From contig NZ_JAVAMB010000009.1 in the NCBI RefSeq assembly GCF_030730925.1, positions 62,001-126,000 on the forward strand: DNA of 64,000 nt, given 5' to 3'. The translations under genes were made by a program, and so were the position numbers. Origin of the DNA: Flavobacterium sp. DG2-3 (GTDB lineage: Bacteria; Bacteroidota; Bacteroidia; Flavobacteriales; Flavobacteriaceae). Shown piece after piece: positions 17,888 to 26,952 of this stretch; position 1 is the stretch's first letter, and each line of letters opens with the position of its first letter. The notes below the pieces were generated by a model that worked only from the letters and a program-made list of their open reading frames with translations, searched no databases and was not told the origin of the DNA.

Positions 17888-19379
17888 ACTTTTTTCTATG
17901 ATTAATATAACTAATAGGCAAAAGGTTTTCTAATGATTTGATATAATTTATCACTTTCGGTTCTTTTGATAAGGTATTAATATCAGTTGTAACCCACTCA
18001 TTAAAATCAGGAATTGTTGGAGTAAAATTTGTAAACGACCAATTGCATTGCTGCCCAAGATAATAAGCCAAATATGCCCTATCAATATTTAATTCAATTT
18101 TATTTGTTTTTATATTATTAAGGAAAAATACTACATCTTCTTTAGTTTTTGGAACATATGCAAGTCCTAGTTTTGAATAATAAACATTAGAGCAAATACA
18201 AACAAATTTGTCATAAATAATAGATTCTATACCAAAGGTTGAGGAATAACAAATAACTGCATCGGCTTTTTCTAATAGAGCATAAGTATTGACTTTATCA
18301 TGACAGGTTACAAACTGAATACGCGGGTTGTTATTAAACTTTTCTGCAAGCAAAGTTTTAAAATCAGTACTTGATTTTCCCCACCAATGTCTTTCATCTG
18401 GATGTTGCCTTACAGTTATCATCAAATTAGAATTTTCTAACACTAATCTTACAGTTTCAAATAACCAATCATTATAACTTCTAAATACAGATCCAATATT
18501 TAGTGTAGCTGAATCCCAAGGAGAATTTAATGGTATCAAAACCCCAACTTCATTAAAATTTAAACTTTCTTCAAAAGATTGATACTGGCTATTTAATTTA
18601 TTCGTTCCGTTTTTCCTTCTTTCTAACTCTTGTTGTGCCGAAAGAATTGAAAATTTCATTTGTTCCTCATCTTGGATTATTAATTGAAAAGATGTAGAAA
18701 TATCTGCAAGCTGCGCAGCAACACCTTTATATGTTGTTAACAAAAGCCCAACACCCGCATCAAAAGTAAAAAATGAAAAATTCCCCTTTTTTAAGAGATG
18801 CTGAAAAAGTCCTGAATTCGCATAAATACCACCTGAAAAAATAAAGGTTTTATCTGAGTGAGAATCTATAAATGATTTTATCGTAGAAAAATTAGCTATA
18901 AATTTTTTTTCATTTACACGAACTAATTCTCTAAAATTATCTGAATCATCTTCTCCTCTATTTTTATGAACTGCATTAGCAAATGCAATTTTATTAATCT
19001 CTACTAATTCTTGTTCATTAAGGCTGTTATTAGAATAATATGAACTTAACATTTCATATCTAATTCCTTTGTTTTTTATCTTTTTTAAAGCTAATTCAAT
19101 TAATTTAATTTGAATTTTATGGTCTGTTTTATTTTCAAATTTCAAATCATCTATAAGATACAATATATTATCTTTTTTTAAAAGCAATAAACCAACTACA
19201 ATAGAAAACCAAGCTGTTGCAGTAAAAAGCCATGATGACAAAATAATCACATACTTATTATTATTATCACTTTTCGAATTCTGAAATGAACTTGATTTTT
19301 TTAGAAATGCAACAAATTGAAAAAAATTTATAACAAATTTTAATCGAGATTTAAAAGAATCAATTTTTGACACTGACAT
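17874..19379 (-). CDS. Uncharacterised GT-B-like protein, candidate nonulosonic acid transferase
   Basis: This 501-residue protein is not confidently assignable. After a hydrophobic stretch (about residues 45-68), the C-terminal half has a Kdo/capsule-transferase-like order. First comes a VRQHPDERHW segment, then ADAVICYSSTFGIESI, a Ser-Ser followed by Glu pattern seen in CMP-sugar and CDP-sugar dependent GT-B families. It sits between the flippase and an acyltransferase, just downstream of the legF/neuA-type activation gene. I infer it may transfer the CMP-nonulosonic acid, but this is unproven. It overlaps the flippase gene by 20 bp. Confidence 0.55.
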   Translation of the reverse strand: MSVSKIDSFKSRLKFVINFFQFVAFLKKSSSFQNSKSDNNNKYVIILSSWLFTATAWFSIVVGLLLLKKDNILYLIDDLKFENKTDHKIQIKLIELALKKIKNKGIRYEMLSSYYSNNSLNEQELVEINKIAFANAVHKNRGEDDSDNFRELVRVNEKKFIANFSTIKSFIDSHSDKTFIFSGGIYANSGLFQHLLKKGNFSFFTFDAGVGLLLTTYKGVAAQLADISTSFQLIIQDEEQMKFSILSAQQELERRKNGTNKLNSQYQSFEESLNFNEVGVLIPLNSPWDSATLNIGSVFRSYNDWLFETVRLVLENSNLMITVRQHPDERHWWGKSSTDFKTLLAEKFNNNPRIQFVTCHDKVNTYALLEKADAVICYSSTFGIESIIYDKFVCICSNVYYSKLGLAYVPKTKEDVVFFLNNIKTNKIELNIDRAYLAYYLGQQCNWSFTNFTPTIPDFNEWVTTDINTLSKEPKVINYIKSLENLLPISYINHRKKYEEN

Positions 19380-20772
19380 GTTTTTGTTTAAGAATTAATA
19401 AAACCAAAGTTGTAAGTACTAAAAAACAACCAATAGATAGTATGTTTTTATAAGTTATAGAAGCCTTAAAAATGACTGATGATGAAATTAAAATATAAAA
19501 AGCAATGATTAAAGAACTCAAAAATATTGTATTTAAGGAATAATCTATTTTTAAATGTTTTCTAGAAAAATAAACTGAAAGTAAAAAATTAACCAAGAAT
19601 GCAACTGCCGTCGCGATCAAAACTCCATTTAAGGCATAACTTTGAACTAAATAATTACTTAAAACTACATTAATAATAGAGCCTGTTAAGGTTATTAAAA
19701 GTATAATTTTACTTTTCATTTTGTAAAGCAAAATTGTGTTTTCAACTATAGCAAAATTATAGATTAGATTTATAATCAATAAATATATTGTTGTATTCAT
19801 AATTGGACTGTATTTTTCCGGCAGGAAAAAATGGAATAGAAAATCTATAAAGAAAATAATGCTTCCTACTATCCATATCATAATTAATTTAAAATTGAAA
19901 TCAAATCGCTGAGATTTTAATTGTAATTCTTCATCTGATTCTGAGGAGAACAAAAGTGGTTGTACCGCTTTACTTATGGCTATTGTAATAAGAGTTGGAA
20001 CTGTTGCTATTTGTTGAGCAAGCGAAAACAATCCTATTTCACTTAAAGAGACATATTTTTGAAGAATTATAACACTATACTTTGATATAAAGAAATAAGC
20101 AATGTAACTTATAAAAATAGGAAAACCAAAAACAATTGTTTCTGACATGTCTTTAAAATTAAAATTGATTTTAATTTTAAAATTAAAAATGACAACAAAC
20201 CAGACTATCAAATTACCAATTATAAAAGAAAATAAGATACTATTTAAATCAATTTGAAAAAAGATAAATATCAACAAAAGGATAGCTGATATTACTAAAA
20301 CCGTCAAAATTTGAAAAAAAACAAATCTCGTAACTTTATTTTCTAGTCTTAAATAGATATAATATAACGCTGGTAGAAATGATAAAAATGCAATTATTGG
20401 AGAAAAATAAACTATATTCGATTTTGCAATAGAAGGAGCTAACTGATCTAGGAGAAAGTCCTTAAATAAAAAATAAAAAAGCATTAAAAATGTTGAAGAA
20501 ATAAAATGTAAAACAATAATATTCCAAGTGTATTCAGTTTCTTTATTTAACGCTTTTTTTAAAAAATAGATGCGCCCAAAAGCAGACACAATACCAAACT
20601 GAATAAAATAAGTAAATAATGCTGAATTATTATTTAAAATATTAAAAATTCCGTAATCTTCGGGACTTAAAAACTTAATATATAACGGTATAAACAAAAA
20701 TGCAGTTACTCCAGTAACTATAAAATCTCCAATACCGTATAGAAGTATATTTTTTATTAATTTAAGATTCAA
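19360..20772 (-). CDS. wzx: Polysaccharide flippase (Wzx-like)
   Basis: This 470-residue integral membrane protein has about twelve to fourteen predicted helices and the N-terminal pattern of the MATE/PST flippase group (GIGDFIVTG, YGIFNIL). It should translocate the undecaprenyl-diphosphate repeat unit to the periplasmic side for the Wzy polymerase at 13828-15003. The gene lies directly after the nonulosonic acid genes and overlaps the next gene by 20 bp. Confidence 0.88.
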   Translation of the reverse strand: MNLKLIKNILLYGIGDFIVTGVTAFLFIPLYIKFLSPEDYGIFNILNNNSALFTYFIQFGIVSAFGRIYFLKKALNKETEYTWNIIVLHFISSTFLMLFYFLFKDFLLDQLAPSIAKSNIVYFSPIIAFLSFLPALYYIYLRLENKVTRFVFFQILTVLVISAILLLIFIFFQIDLNSILFSFIIGNLIVWFVVIFNFKIKINFNFKDMSETIVFGFPIFISYIAYFFISKYSVIILQKYVSLSEIGLFSLAQQIATVPTLITIAISKAVQPLLFSSESDEELQLKSQRFDFNFKLIMIWIVGSIIFFIDFLFHFFLPEKYSPIMNTTIYLLIINLIYNFAIVENTILLYKMKSKIILLITLTGSIINVVLSNYLVQSYALNGVLIATAVAFLVNFLLSVYFSRKHLKIDYSLNTIFLSSLIIAFYILISSSVIFKASITYKNILSIGCFLVLTTLVLLILKQKHVSVKN

Positions 20773-20810
20773 TTTAAAAAAAAATTATTTATGATTATGA
20801 TTTTTATATG

Positions 20811-21500
20811 TCAAAAATCTTCTTTTATAATTAATTCGCATAATTTCCAATCAAACATAGTGTCAATATCTACGCTATCTTTTTCTGTCATAACATATTT
20901 TACTATTTTTTCAAATGACCCAATTGTTTTTTCTTTAAGAGATTTTATATTTATGATATAAAGAGCTCCATTAAACTCCCATACTTTAGGACAATCCTGT
21001 CTTCTTGTGAAATTCGAAGGTTTTGATTTTGATAAAAAGCCTTCTTTATTTTCTTCGAAAAGAACATAATATGGGTTAGACTTAGTTTCTTTAACTGAAA
21101 CGACCATATCAATATCAGAAGAAAATAATTTAAGTGCTTGTTCTATATGCATACTTGCTCTAAAAGGAGATGTAGGTTGCAATAAAATCAAAGTATCTGC
21201 TTTGTATCCATTCTGCTCATAAAAATTTATTGCATGCAGTAAAACTTCGTAAGTCCCAGCATTGTCTGTAGCTAAATCATCTGGACGAAGAAAAGGAACT
21301 TTCAATCCTAATGTGCTTTCCACAACATCTTTTATTTCTACACTGTCTGTTGATATACAAATAACTGCATCTTCAAAAACATTACGAGCTGCTTCAATTG
21401 TATAATTTATTAATGGCTTTCCATTCAAAAGCTTGATATTTTTTTTAGGCACTCCCTTGCTACCTCCTCTTGCAGGAATTATAACTAATGGCTTCATCAT
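20811..21500 (-). CDS. legF: CMP-nonulosonic acid synthetase (LegF/NeuA-like cytidylyltransferase)
   Basis: This 229-residue protein has the cytidylyltransferase P-loop PARGGSKGVPKKN (9-21), QPTSPFR near residue 105 and DIDTMFDW near the C-terminus. It activates a nonulosonic acid with CTP before transfer. It is placed at the end of a set that looks like the legionaminic pathway, so LegF is preferred to NeuA. The start abuts the stop of the guanylyltransferase gene, and two consecutive ATG codons make the exact start uncertain by one residue. Confidence 0.88.
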   Translation of the reverse strand: MMKPLVIIPARGGSKGVPKKNIKLLNGKPLINYTIEAARNVFEDAVICISTDSVEIKDVVESTLGLKVPFLRPDDLATDNAGTYEVLLHAINFYEQNGYKADTLILLQPTSPFRASMHIEQALKLFSSDIDMVVSVKETKSNPYYVLFEENKEGFLSKSKPSNFTRRQDCPKVWEFNGALYIINIKSLKEKTIGSFEKIVKYVMTEKDSVDIDTMFDWKLCELIIKEDF

Positions 21501-22550
21501 TTAAAATTTGATGTTTTTTATATCAACATGAGCCTTTTCAAAATCTTCATGTTTACCAATATCTAACCAATATCCTGAAAATGGAAATGAAATTACCTTC
21601 AATTTATTCTTTATTAATTCCTCCATTAAATCAGTTGCATTGAAAAAAGTATCTTTGGGAATATAATTAAGCATTTGTTTTTTTATTAAATAAATACCTC
21701 CGTTAGAATAATATGTGTAAATAGGCTTTTCTTTGAAGCTTTTTACTTCACCATTGTCTGTTTCTAAAACTGCATACGGAATATTAACTTGGTATGGAAT
21801 AGTCAAAATTGCTAAATCTGCGTTTTGCTTAATAAATTCAAGAAAAAATTGCTCGTAATCAATGTTTGTTAACAAGTCGGAATTTGTTATTAGAATATAA
21901 TCATGTTCAAAATTCTTTATTTGTGATACTGCACCAATAGTTCCCAAAGGTTCATTTTCCCAAACATATTCGATTTTAATATTTTTGCTTTCTCCTTTAC
22001 CAAAATGAGTTTCAATTTGTTCTCCCAAATATTTAACCGATACCCAGAAATCGTCAATTCCAAAGAGAGTTAATCGATCTAAGTTGTGCTCCATTATAGG
22101 CTTATCTCCAATTTTTAAAAGTGGCTTAGGAGTAGTGTCTGTCAAAGGTTGTAACCTTTGTCCTCTGCCGCCCGCCATAATAACTGCATCAATTGGCAAA
22201 TATGATTTTATAACTCTGAAATTAATAACATTCACAACTCTGTGATTTTCATCTAATACAGGTACAATTCTAAAATTACCCTCTCGATATGCTATAATTT
22301 TATCTAAATTATTCTCGCCTTTAGTAATATATTTCGGATCTTTCTGAATAATTTCATCAACCAAATTTTCGATCGTTAAATCTTTAAGCAATCCTCTGCG
22401 TACATCCCCATCAGTAAGTGCACCAATTAATTTGTCTTGTTTGTCAACAACGAAAAGAATAGCATCTTGTGCCAAAACATTTAGTTGCATTAAAGCTTCT
22501 TTTATTGTACTGCCAGACAAAATCAAATGATCTTTATAAACTCTCATCAT
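21501..22550 (-). CDS. ptmE: CBS-domain sugar-1-phosphate nucleotidyltransferase (PtmE-like)
   Basis: This 349-residue protein has a pair of CBS domains (about 1-118) ahead of a sugar nucleotidyltransferase domain with GGRGQRLQPLTDTTPKPLL (127-145). The CBS-transferase fusion is that of PtmE, which makes GDP-GlcN from glucosamine-1-phosphate in the GDP-linked legionaminic route of Campylobacter. It points to GDP-linked rather than UDP-linked precursors in this locus. The companion genes ptmF and ptmA are not seen, so glucosamine-1-phosphate may come from housekeeping GlmS/GlmM. It abuts legF. Confidence 0.85.
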   Translation of the reverse strand: MMRVYKDHLILSGSTIKEALMQLNVLAQDAILFVVDKQDKLIGALTDGDVRRGLLKDLTIENLVDEIIQKDPKYITKGENNLDKIIAYREGNFRIVPVLDENHRVVNVINFRVIKSYLPIDAVIMAGGRGQRLQPLTDTTPKPLLKIGDKPIMEHNLDRLTLFGIDDFWVSVKYLGEQIETHFGKGESKNIKIEYVWENEPLGTIGAVSQIKNFEHDYILITNSDLLTNIDYEQFFLEFIKQNADLAILTIPYQVNIPYAVLETDNGEVKSFKEKPIYTYYSNGGIYLIKKQMLNYIPKDTFFNATDLMEELIKNKLKVISFPFSGYWLDIGKHEDFEKAHVDIKNIKF

Positions 22551-22575
22551 ATTAATCTAAGGAATTTATTCTTAA

Positions 22576-23247
22576 TTATTTATCGATATATTTCAATAAT
22601 TGAAATGACTCAGCATATTTAACTCCAACACTCGCACCTCGAAAATGAGCTAAAGCTTTTATATTTTCTAATGATCTTGGGAAAGGATGTTCTGAAATTT
22701 CGGAATCAAAAACTTTCATTACTTCTAATTTCTGCTCTATGTAATCGGTAATATCAACAAAATAATTTGGCAAAAACATTTTCTCTGCCAAAGCAGGAGC
22801 AAATTCTGTTTCAGATATGCACTCATACATTAAAATTTTCTTTATAAAAGGATATCTAAAAGATTTCGTGCAGGCCATTACTGCATCAAAAATTACTCTA
22901 TGATCTGAATGGGCGTCTGAACGATTTAAAGTATAAATTACCTCTGGTTCAACTTTTGTGAAAATTTCAGAAATTTCAGGAACCATTTTTAATAAACTAC
23001 TTGAAGATAAAGTCATCGTAGGATAATTAAGAAAAAAAGTTTTCGTAATTCCTAATAATTTTTCAACTTCTTTAATTTCTTCCTGTCTGCTCTCAACTCT
23101 TTCTTTAGAGAATCCTTGACTTTCAAATACATTCGTTACAATCAGCCAATATACTTTATCTCCATTATTAATGTGCTTTAATATTGTACCTCCGACACCT
23201 AAAGTTTCATCATCTGGATGTGCTGAAACAACTATAATATTTTTCAT
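22576..23247 (-). CDS. PIG-L/LmbE-family zinc N-deacetylase
   Basis: This 223-residue protein has the metal-binding motif AHPDDE (H10, D12, D13) and a second HSDH motif (H113, H116), both typical of PIG-L/LmbE deacetylases. The family removes N-acetyl groups from sugars such as GlcNAc-PI or mycothiol precursors. It is inserted between the formyltransferase gene and ptmE inside the nonulosonic acid set. An attractive but unproven idea is that it deacetylates a diamino-sugar or nonulosonic intermediate so that the neighbouring formyltransferase can act. Confidence 0.88.
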   Translation of the reverse strand: MKNIIVVSAHPDDETLGVGGTILKHINNGDKVYWLIVTNVFESQGFSKERVESRQEEIKEVEKLLGITKTFFLNYPTMTLSSSSLLKMVPEISEIFTKVEPEVIYTLNRSDAHSDHRVIFDAVMACTKSFRYPFIKKILMYECISETEFAPALAEKMFLPNYFVDITDYIEQKLEVMKVFDSEISEHPFPRSLENIKALAHFRGASVGVKYAESFQLLKYIDK

Positions 23248-23255
23248 TTTTTTAA

Positions 23256-24146
23256 TTAAAGTATATATGATCCTATTTGTGGAAGATCATTGAATTCATG
23301 TTTTACTAACCAAATAGAAGAATCTCCAGTCTTTATTTCAATTTTATTACCATCTATATTTAATACTTTACCAGGCTCTAAATTGTCAAAATCATTTTTA
23401 GTATTACCAACTTCTACTTCCCAAATTATGATATTTTCATTTCTATATTCGACATGAGCGCCTACATAAGGTCTTGTCAACCCCCTGACTAAATTACAGA
23501 TTGTTGTTGTGTTTAATCTAAAATCAATGAGTCCATCTTTACCACTTCTCTTACGCCAGTTATTACCTTCATATTTATTCTGCGGAATTCTTAGAAAAGT
23601 ATTATTCTTCAATTTGAAATGAAAGTCTTCGATTTGCAATAAAGCTGTATCAATTAATCTAGTATACAAAGTTGCGGCATCATCTTCAAAGTTTATTTTA
23701 AATTCGCTCTGAGATAAAATATCTCCTGTATCAGCTCCTTCATCCATAAAAAAAAATGTTGAACCAGATTTTTGCAACCCGAGTACTTTAGCCCAAATTA
23801 GAGGATGTCGGCCCTTATTGTTTGGAAGCAAAGTTGGATGATATCCTACTACTCCCAAATGAGCTATATTCAAAACATCTTTTTTTATAAGATTTGACCA
23901 TCCAAAACAAAAAATCACATCTGGATTCAATTTTTTTATCCAATCTATAGTTTCAACCGAATTAATATTTAGAGTATAATGGAATGGAATTTTATTATTA
24001 TCGGCAATTGGTTTTAAGTCAAAAAAATCACTATTAAAACTTGATTCTTTTTTAGAAACTATTCCAACAATTTCAGCTCCAATAGTGATGAGTTTGTCTA
24101 ATGCTTTTGCTGAAAAAATAACAGAACCTATATAAATTATCTTCAT
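23256..24146 (-). CDS. Formyltransferase-family enzyme (methionyl-tRNA formyltransferase-like, sugar N-formyltransferase candidate)
   Basis: This 296-residue protein has an N-terminal formyltransferase domain with YHPTLLPNNKGRHP (102-115) and EGADTGD, then an FMT-C-like tail beginning near residue 195. The His of the catalytic triad (H103) and the Asp (D139) are present. The Asn two residues before the His in classical enzymes is Gly101 here. The family transfers formyl from 10-formyl-tetrahydrofolate to an amine. The initiator-tRNA role is unlikely within a sugar locus. Between LegG and the PIG-L deacetylase, N-formylation of a nonulosonic acid precursor is the best guess. Confidence 0.82.
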   Translation of the reverse strand: MKIIYIGSVIFSAKALDKLITIGAEIVGIVSKKESSFNSDFFDLKPIADNNKIPFHYTLNINSVETIDWIKKLNPDVIFCFGWSNLIKKDVLNIAHLGVVGYHPTLLPNNKGRHPLIWAKVLGLQKSGSTFFFMDEGADTGDILSQSEFKINFEDDAATLYTRLIDTALLQIEDFHFKLKNNTFLRIPQNKYEGNNWRKRSGKDGLIDFRLNTTTICNLVRGLTRPYVGAHVEYRNENIIIWEVEVGNTKNDFDNLEPGKVLNIDGNKIEIKTGDSSIWLVKHEFNDLPQIGSYIL

Positions 24147-24147
24147 A

Positions 24148-25302
24148 TTATAAATTGTAAAATTTTTTCTTTATTATATTATCCAAACTTATAGTTTTCA
24201 AGACCTTAACAATTTCATCTGATGAATTTCTTTCACCATAAGGATTTTCCGAATCCCTAATTTTTTCTTTAAATTCTGAAGACATTGCTAGATGTATTCC
24301 ATCCTCAATTTCAATTTTATCTGCATTACAATCTATAACTGAAATTGCTTTAACACGTCCTTGTTGGCGGTCTCCAATATTCAAAGTCGGTTTTTTGAAT
24401 GAAGGAACTTCAATTAATCCACTTGATGAATTACCTATTACAACATCCATAAATTGTATAGCCGATAAATATCGTAATTGTCCCATTGAAGTAAATGAAA
24501 TTGACTTATCAGGTTTTTTGCTTACATAATCATCAATCATTTGAATAATTATTCGTCCCTCAGTATCTGCATTAGGTTTTGTGAAAATTATACTAGAATT
24601 TTCAAATTTATCCAATGCTAATAAAAGTTCATTAAATTGCATTTCCGCAGATGAATGATCTAGTGTAACAGGATGAAATGTAACCAAAAAATTCACTTTT
24701 TTTAAAGTAAAACCAATTGATTTTTCAAACTCATCTTTATTAAGTAAGTCTAGCTTATTTACATTCTCAATACCTAATGCTCCAACATTAAACACATTGA
24801 CTGGCTGTTCTCCGAGTTGGATAACACGTGATCGGTAATCTTCTGTACTCGTGAAATGAATTTGTGACATTTTGGTAATTGAATGTCTTATTGCCTCATC
24901 AATTAACCCTTCTGTAGCTTCACCCCCATGACAATGTGCAATTGGTATTTTCGAAATCATCGCAGCAGAGCAAGCAGCAAAAATTTCGAAACGATCACCC
25001 AACACGACTATTAAATCAGGTGACAACCTATCAAAAACTTCAGAAAAACTAATAACTCCTAAACCAATACTTTTAGCGATTCCTACAGAAGTATCCGAAG
25101 AAAGTAATGTTTCAACTTTTTCGTCAATATGAAATCCATCTTCTATTATTTTCTTGTAAGTCAAACCAAATTCAGGAGATAAATGCATACCTGTTACACA
25201 AATTGACAATTGAACCTCACTATCATTTTGCAAAGCCTTCATTGTCCAATATAACAAACCATATTCTGCTCGAGTTCCAGTTATTACACAGATTTTCCTC
25301 AT
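24148..25302 (-). CDS. legG: Hydrolysing nucleotide-sugar 2-epimerase (LegG/NeuC-like)
   Basis: This 384-residue protein has GTRAEYG (9-15), in contrast to the GTRPE of non-hydrolysing members. It also has HCHGGE, GNSSSGLIE and NIGDRQQGR. It epimerises C2 and releases the nucleotide, giving the free 6-deoxy-mannose-type diamino sugar used by the LegI synthase. The start overlaps the synthase stop as ATGA. Either GDP- or UDP-linked substrate is possible; the PtmE neighbour favours GDP. Confidence 0.9.
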   Translation of the reverse strand: MRKICVITGTRAEYGLLYWTMKALQNDSEVQLSICVTGMHLSPEFGLTYKKIIEDGFHIDEKVETLLSSDTSVGIAKSIGLGVISFSEVFDRLSPDLIVVLGDRFEIFAACSAAMISKIPIAHCHGGEATEGLIDEAIRHSITKMSQIHFTSTEDYRSRVIQLGEQPVNVFNVGALGIENVNKLDLLNKDEFEKSIGFTLKKVNFLVTFHPVTLDHSSAEMQFNELLLALDKFENSSIIFTKPNADTEGRIIIQMIDDYVSKKPDKSISFTSMGQLRYLSAIQFMDVVIGNSSSGLIEVPSFKKPTLNIGDRQQGRVKAISVIDCNADKIEIEDGIHLAMSSEFKEKIRDSENPYGERNSSDEIVKVLKTISLDNIIKKKFYNL

Positions 25303-26321
25303 TCAAAATGCTTTTTTGATAATTGTTCGCTGCTTTTTACAGAAACACTAAGTTTCTTTCCAATGTAATCATTAATTTGCATTGGACTAATTCCTGTTCC
25401 TGGTCTAATAATTAAAATATCCTCATTTTGTAAAATGTGTCCACTATTTAAATCATGTTTAAAGTGCAAACTTTTTCTAACGATTTCAATATTCTTTTTT
25501 TCAGATTCACTTGGTTCTTTTACACCGCTTCCAGAAATCGCCATCTCAATGTTTCTAATAGAAGAAACCATCTGTTTTAATTCTTCGGGTTCTAAAGATG
25601 CTAGATGATCTGGACCGCTAAGTGTTCTATCAATTGTAAAATGTTTCTCTATTATTTTAGCTCCCATTGCCACTGCAGCAATTGGTACTTCAATACCTAA
25701 CGTATGATCAGAGTAACCAATTTTAACATTGAACTCTTTTGCTATTTCATTCATAGCTTTTAGATTAACATCTTTCATTGGCGTTGGATATTCTGTGTTA
25801 CAATGTAAAACAGAAATTAAGTTTTCTTTTGCCCCCGCTTCTATTAAAACATTTATCGCTTCTTTTATTTCTAGCATAGTAGCCATTCCTGTCGAAATAA
25901 TTATTTCTTTATTTTTTCGAGCGATATGTTCCAAATAAGGCCGATTAGTTAACTCTCCCGATGGAATTTTAAAGACGTCAATTCCGAGTTCATCTAAAAA
26001 ATCTATACTATCCGTATCAAAGCCAGTTGATAAAAATTTTATATTTTTAGAATTTGCGTAATCTAACAATAGGTAATGCCACTCATCTGGCATTTCTAAT
26101 TTTTTTAGCATTGCATATTGAGAATCATCATTATCATCTATATTTTTAATCTGATAATCTGCTTTTTTAGCTTCTTTACTAACAATTTTATTAGCTTTAA
26201 AAGTTTGAAATTTAACATAATCAGCTTTTGCATCAGCTGCTGCATCAACCAATTTTTTTGCTAATTCAAAATTGCCGTTATGATTTACGCCTGCTTCGGC
26301 TATTATTACAACTTTTTCCAT
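25299..26321 (-). CDS. legI: Nonulosonic acid synthase (LegI/NeuB-like)
   Basis: I choose the ATG at 26321 (340 residues, MEKVVIIAEAG). An upstream in-frame extension to 26366 would overlap the acetyltransferase gene and lacks family similarity. The NeuB barrel is marked by AEAGVNHNG, KFQTF and HCNTEYPTP. A C-terminal SAF/antifreeze-like domain covers about the last 60 residues. The enzyme condenses phosphoenolpyruvate with a 6-carbon sugar to make a nine-carbon acid. The neighbours indicate legionaminic-type rather than sialic acid. Confidence 0.93.
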   Translation of the reverse strand: MEKVVIIAEAGVNHNGNFELAKKLVDAAADAKADYVKFQTFKANKIVSKEAKKADYQIKNIDDNDDSQYAMLKKLEMPDEWHYLLLDYANSKNIKFLSTGFDTDSIDFLDELGIDVFKIPSGELTNRPYLEHIARKNKEIIISTGMATMLEIKEAINVLIEAGAKENLISVLHCNTEYPTPMKDVNLKAMNEIAKEFNVKIGYSDHTLGIEVPIAAVAMGAKIIEKHFTIDRTLSGPDHLASLEPEELKQMVSSIRNIEMAISGSGVKEPSESEKKNIEIVRKSLHFKHDLNSGHILQNEDILIIRPGTGISPMQINDYIGKKLSVSVKSSEQLSKKHFE

Positions 26322-26328
26322 AAAAAAT

Positions 26329-26952
26329 TTATTTTTTTTTCGCAGGATTACCCATCCAAATTTCATTGTCTAAAACATCTTTCAGTACGACAGATCCAGC
26401 ACCAATGATAACATCTTTTCCAATTATTATTCCTTGTCTTACAACGGCATTTGCCCCTATAAAAGTTCTTTCGCCTACTTGAACATTACCTGCCAAAACT
26501 GCTCCTGGTGCCACATGTACAGCATCATGTAAAACACATTCATGCTCAATAATGCAACCAGTGTTTAAGATAGAGTTTTCACCTATAATGGCACATGCAT
26601 TTACTGAAACATTTTTATTTATAAATGTTCCCTGTCCTATCTTAGCACTTTTAGAAATTAATGCAGAACTATGAATTAAGGATAGCATAGTTTTTTTTTT
26701 ATTTTTAATTAAGCTAGCTACATTTTGCCTTATAGAATTATCTCCAATACCTAAAATAAAACAATCAGACTTACTCCATCCTAAAAAATCCTCACTCCCC
26801 TCAAAACCTAAATATCTAATATTAAAAGGGTTATTTATTTGTTCACTTTTTTCAGAATAGCCAACTATAGTAAAATTATTTTCTAAAGCAGTTTCTGCAA
26901 CAACATAGCCATGACCTGAGTATCCTATTAATATAACTTCTTTATCTAACAC
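26329..26952 (-). CDS. legH: NeuD/PglD-like acetyltransferase (LegH candidate)
   Basis: This 207-residue protein has an N-terminal Rossmann-like segment (ILIGYSGHG) and a C-terminal left-handed beta-helix with hexapeptide repeats from about residue 92. It ends in SVVLKDV and WMGNPAKK. PglD-type enzymes N-acetylate the 4-amino group of a UDP- or GDP-linked 4-amino-6-deoxy sugar. It directly follows the LegC aminotransferase with an 11 bp overlap, as expected for LegH. A NeuD-like O-acetyltransferase role cannot be excluded. Confidence 0.85.
   Translation of the reverse strand: MLDKEVILIGYSGHGYVVAETALENNFTIVGYSEKSEQINNPFNIRYLGFEGSEDFLGWSKSDCFILGIGDNSIRQNVASLIKNKKKTMLSLIHSSALISKSAKIGQGTFINKNVSVNACAIIGENSILNTGCIIEHECVLHDAVHVAPGAVLAGNVQVGERTFIGANAVVRQGIIIGKDVIIGAGSVVLKDVLDNEIWMGNPAKKK

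Noticed and set aside
25299..26321. True sialic acid (Neu5Ac) synthase
   Set aside because: legB-, legC- and ptmE-like neighbours indicate a 6-deoxy diamino precursor, so a legionaminic-type product is preferred; sequence alone cannot exclude a relative.
26322..26366. 15-residue N-terminal extension of the LegI synthase
   Set aside because: It would overlap the acetyltransferase gene in another frame. NeuB-family proteins start near MEKVVIIAEAG.
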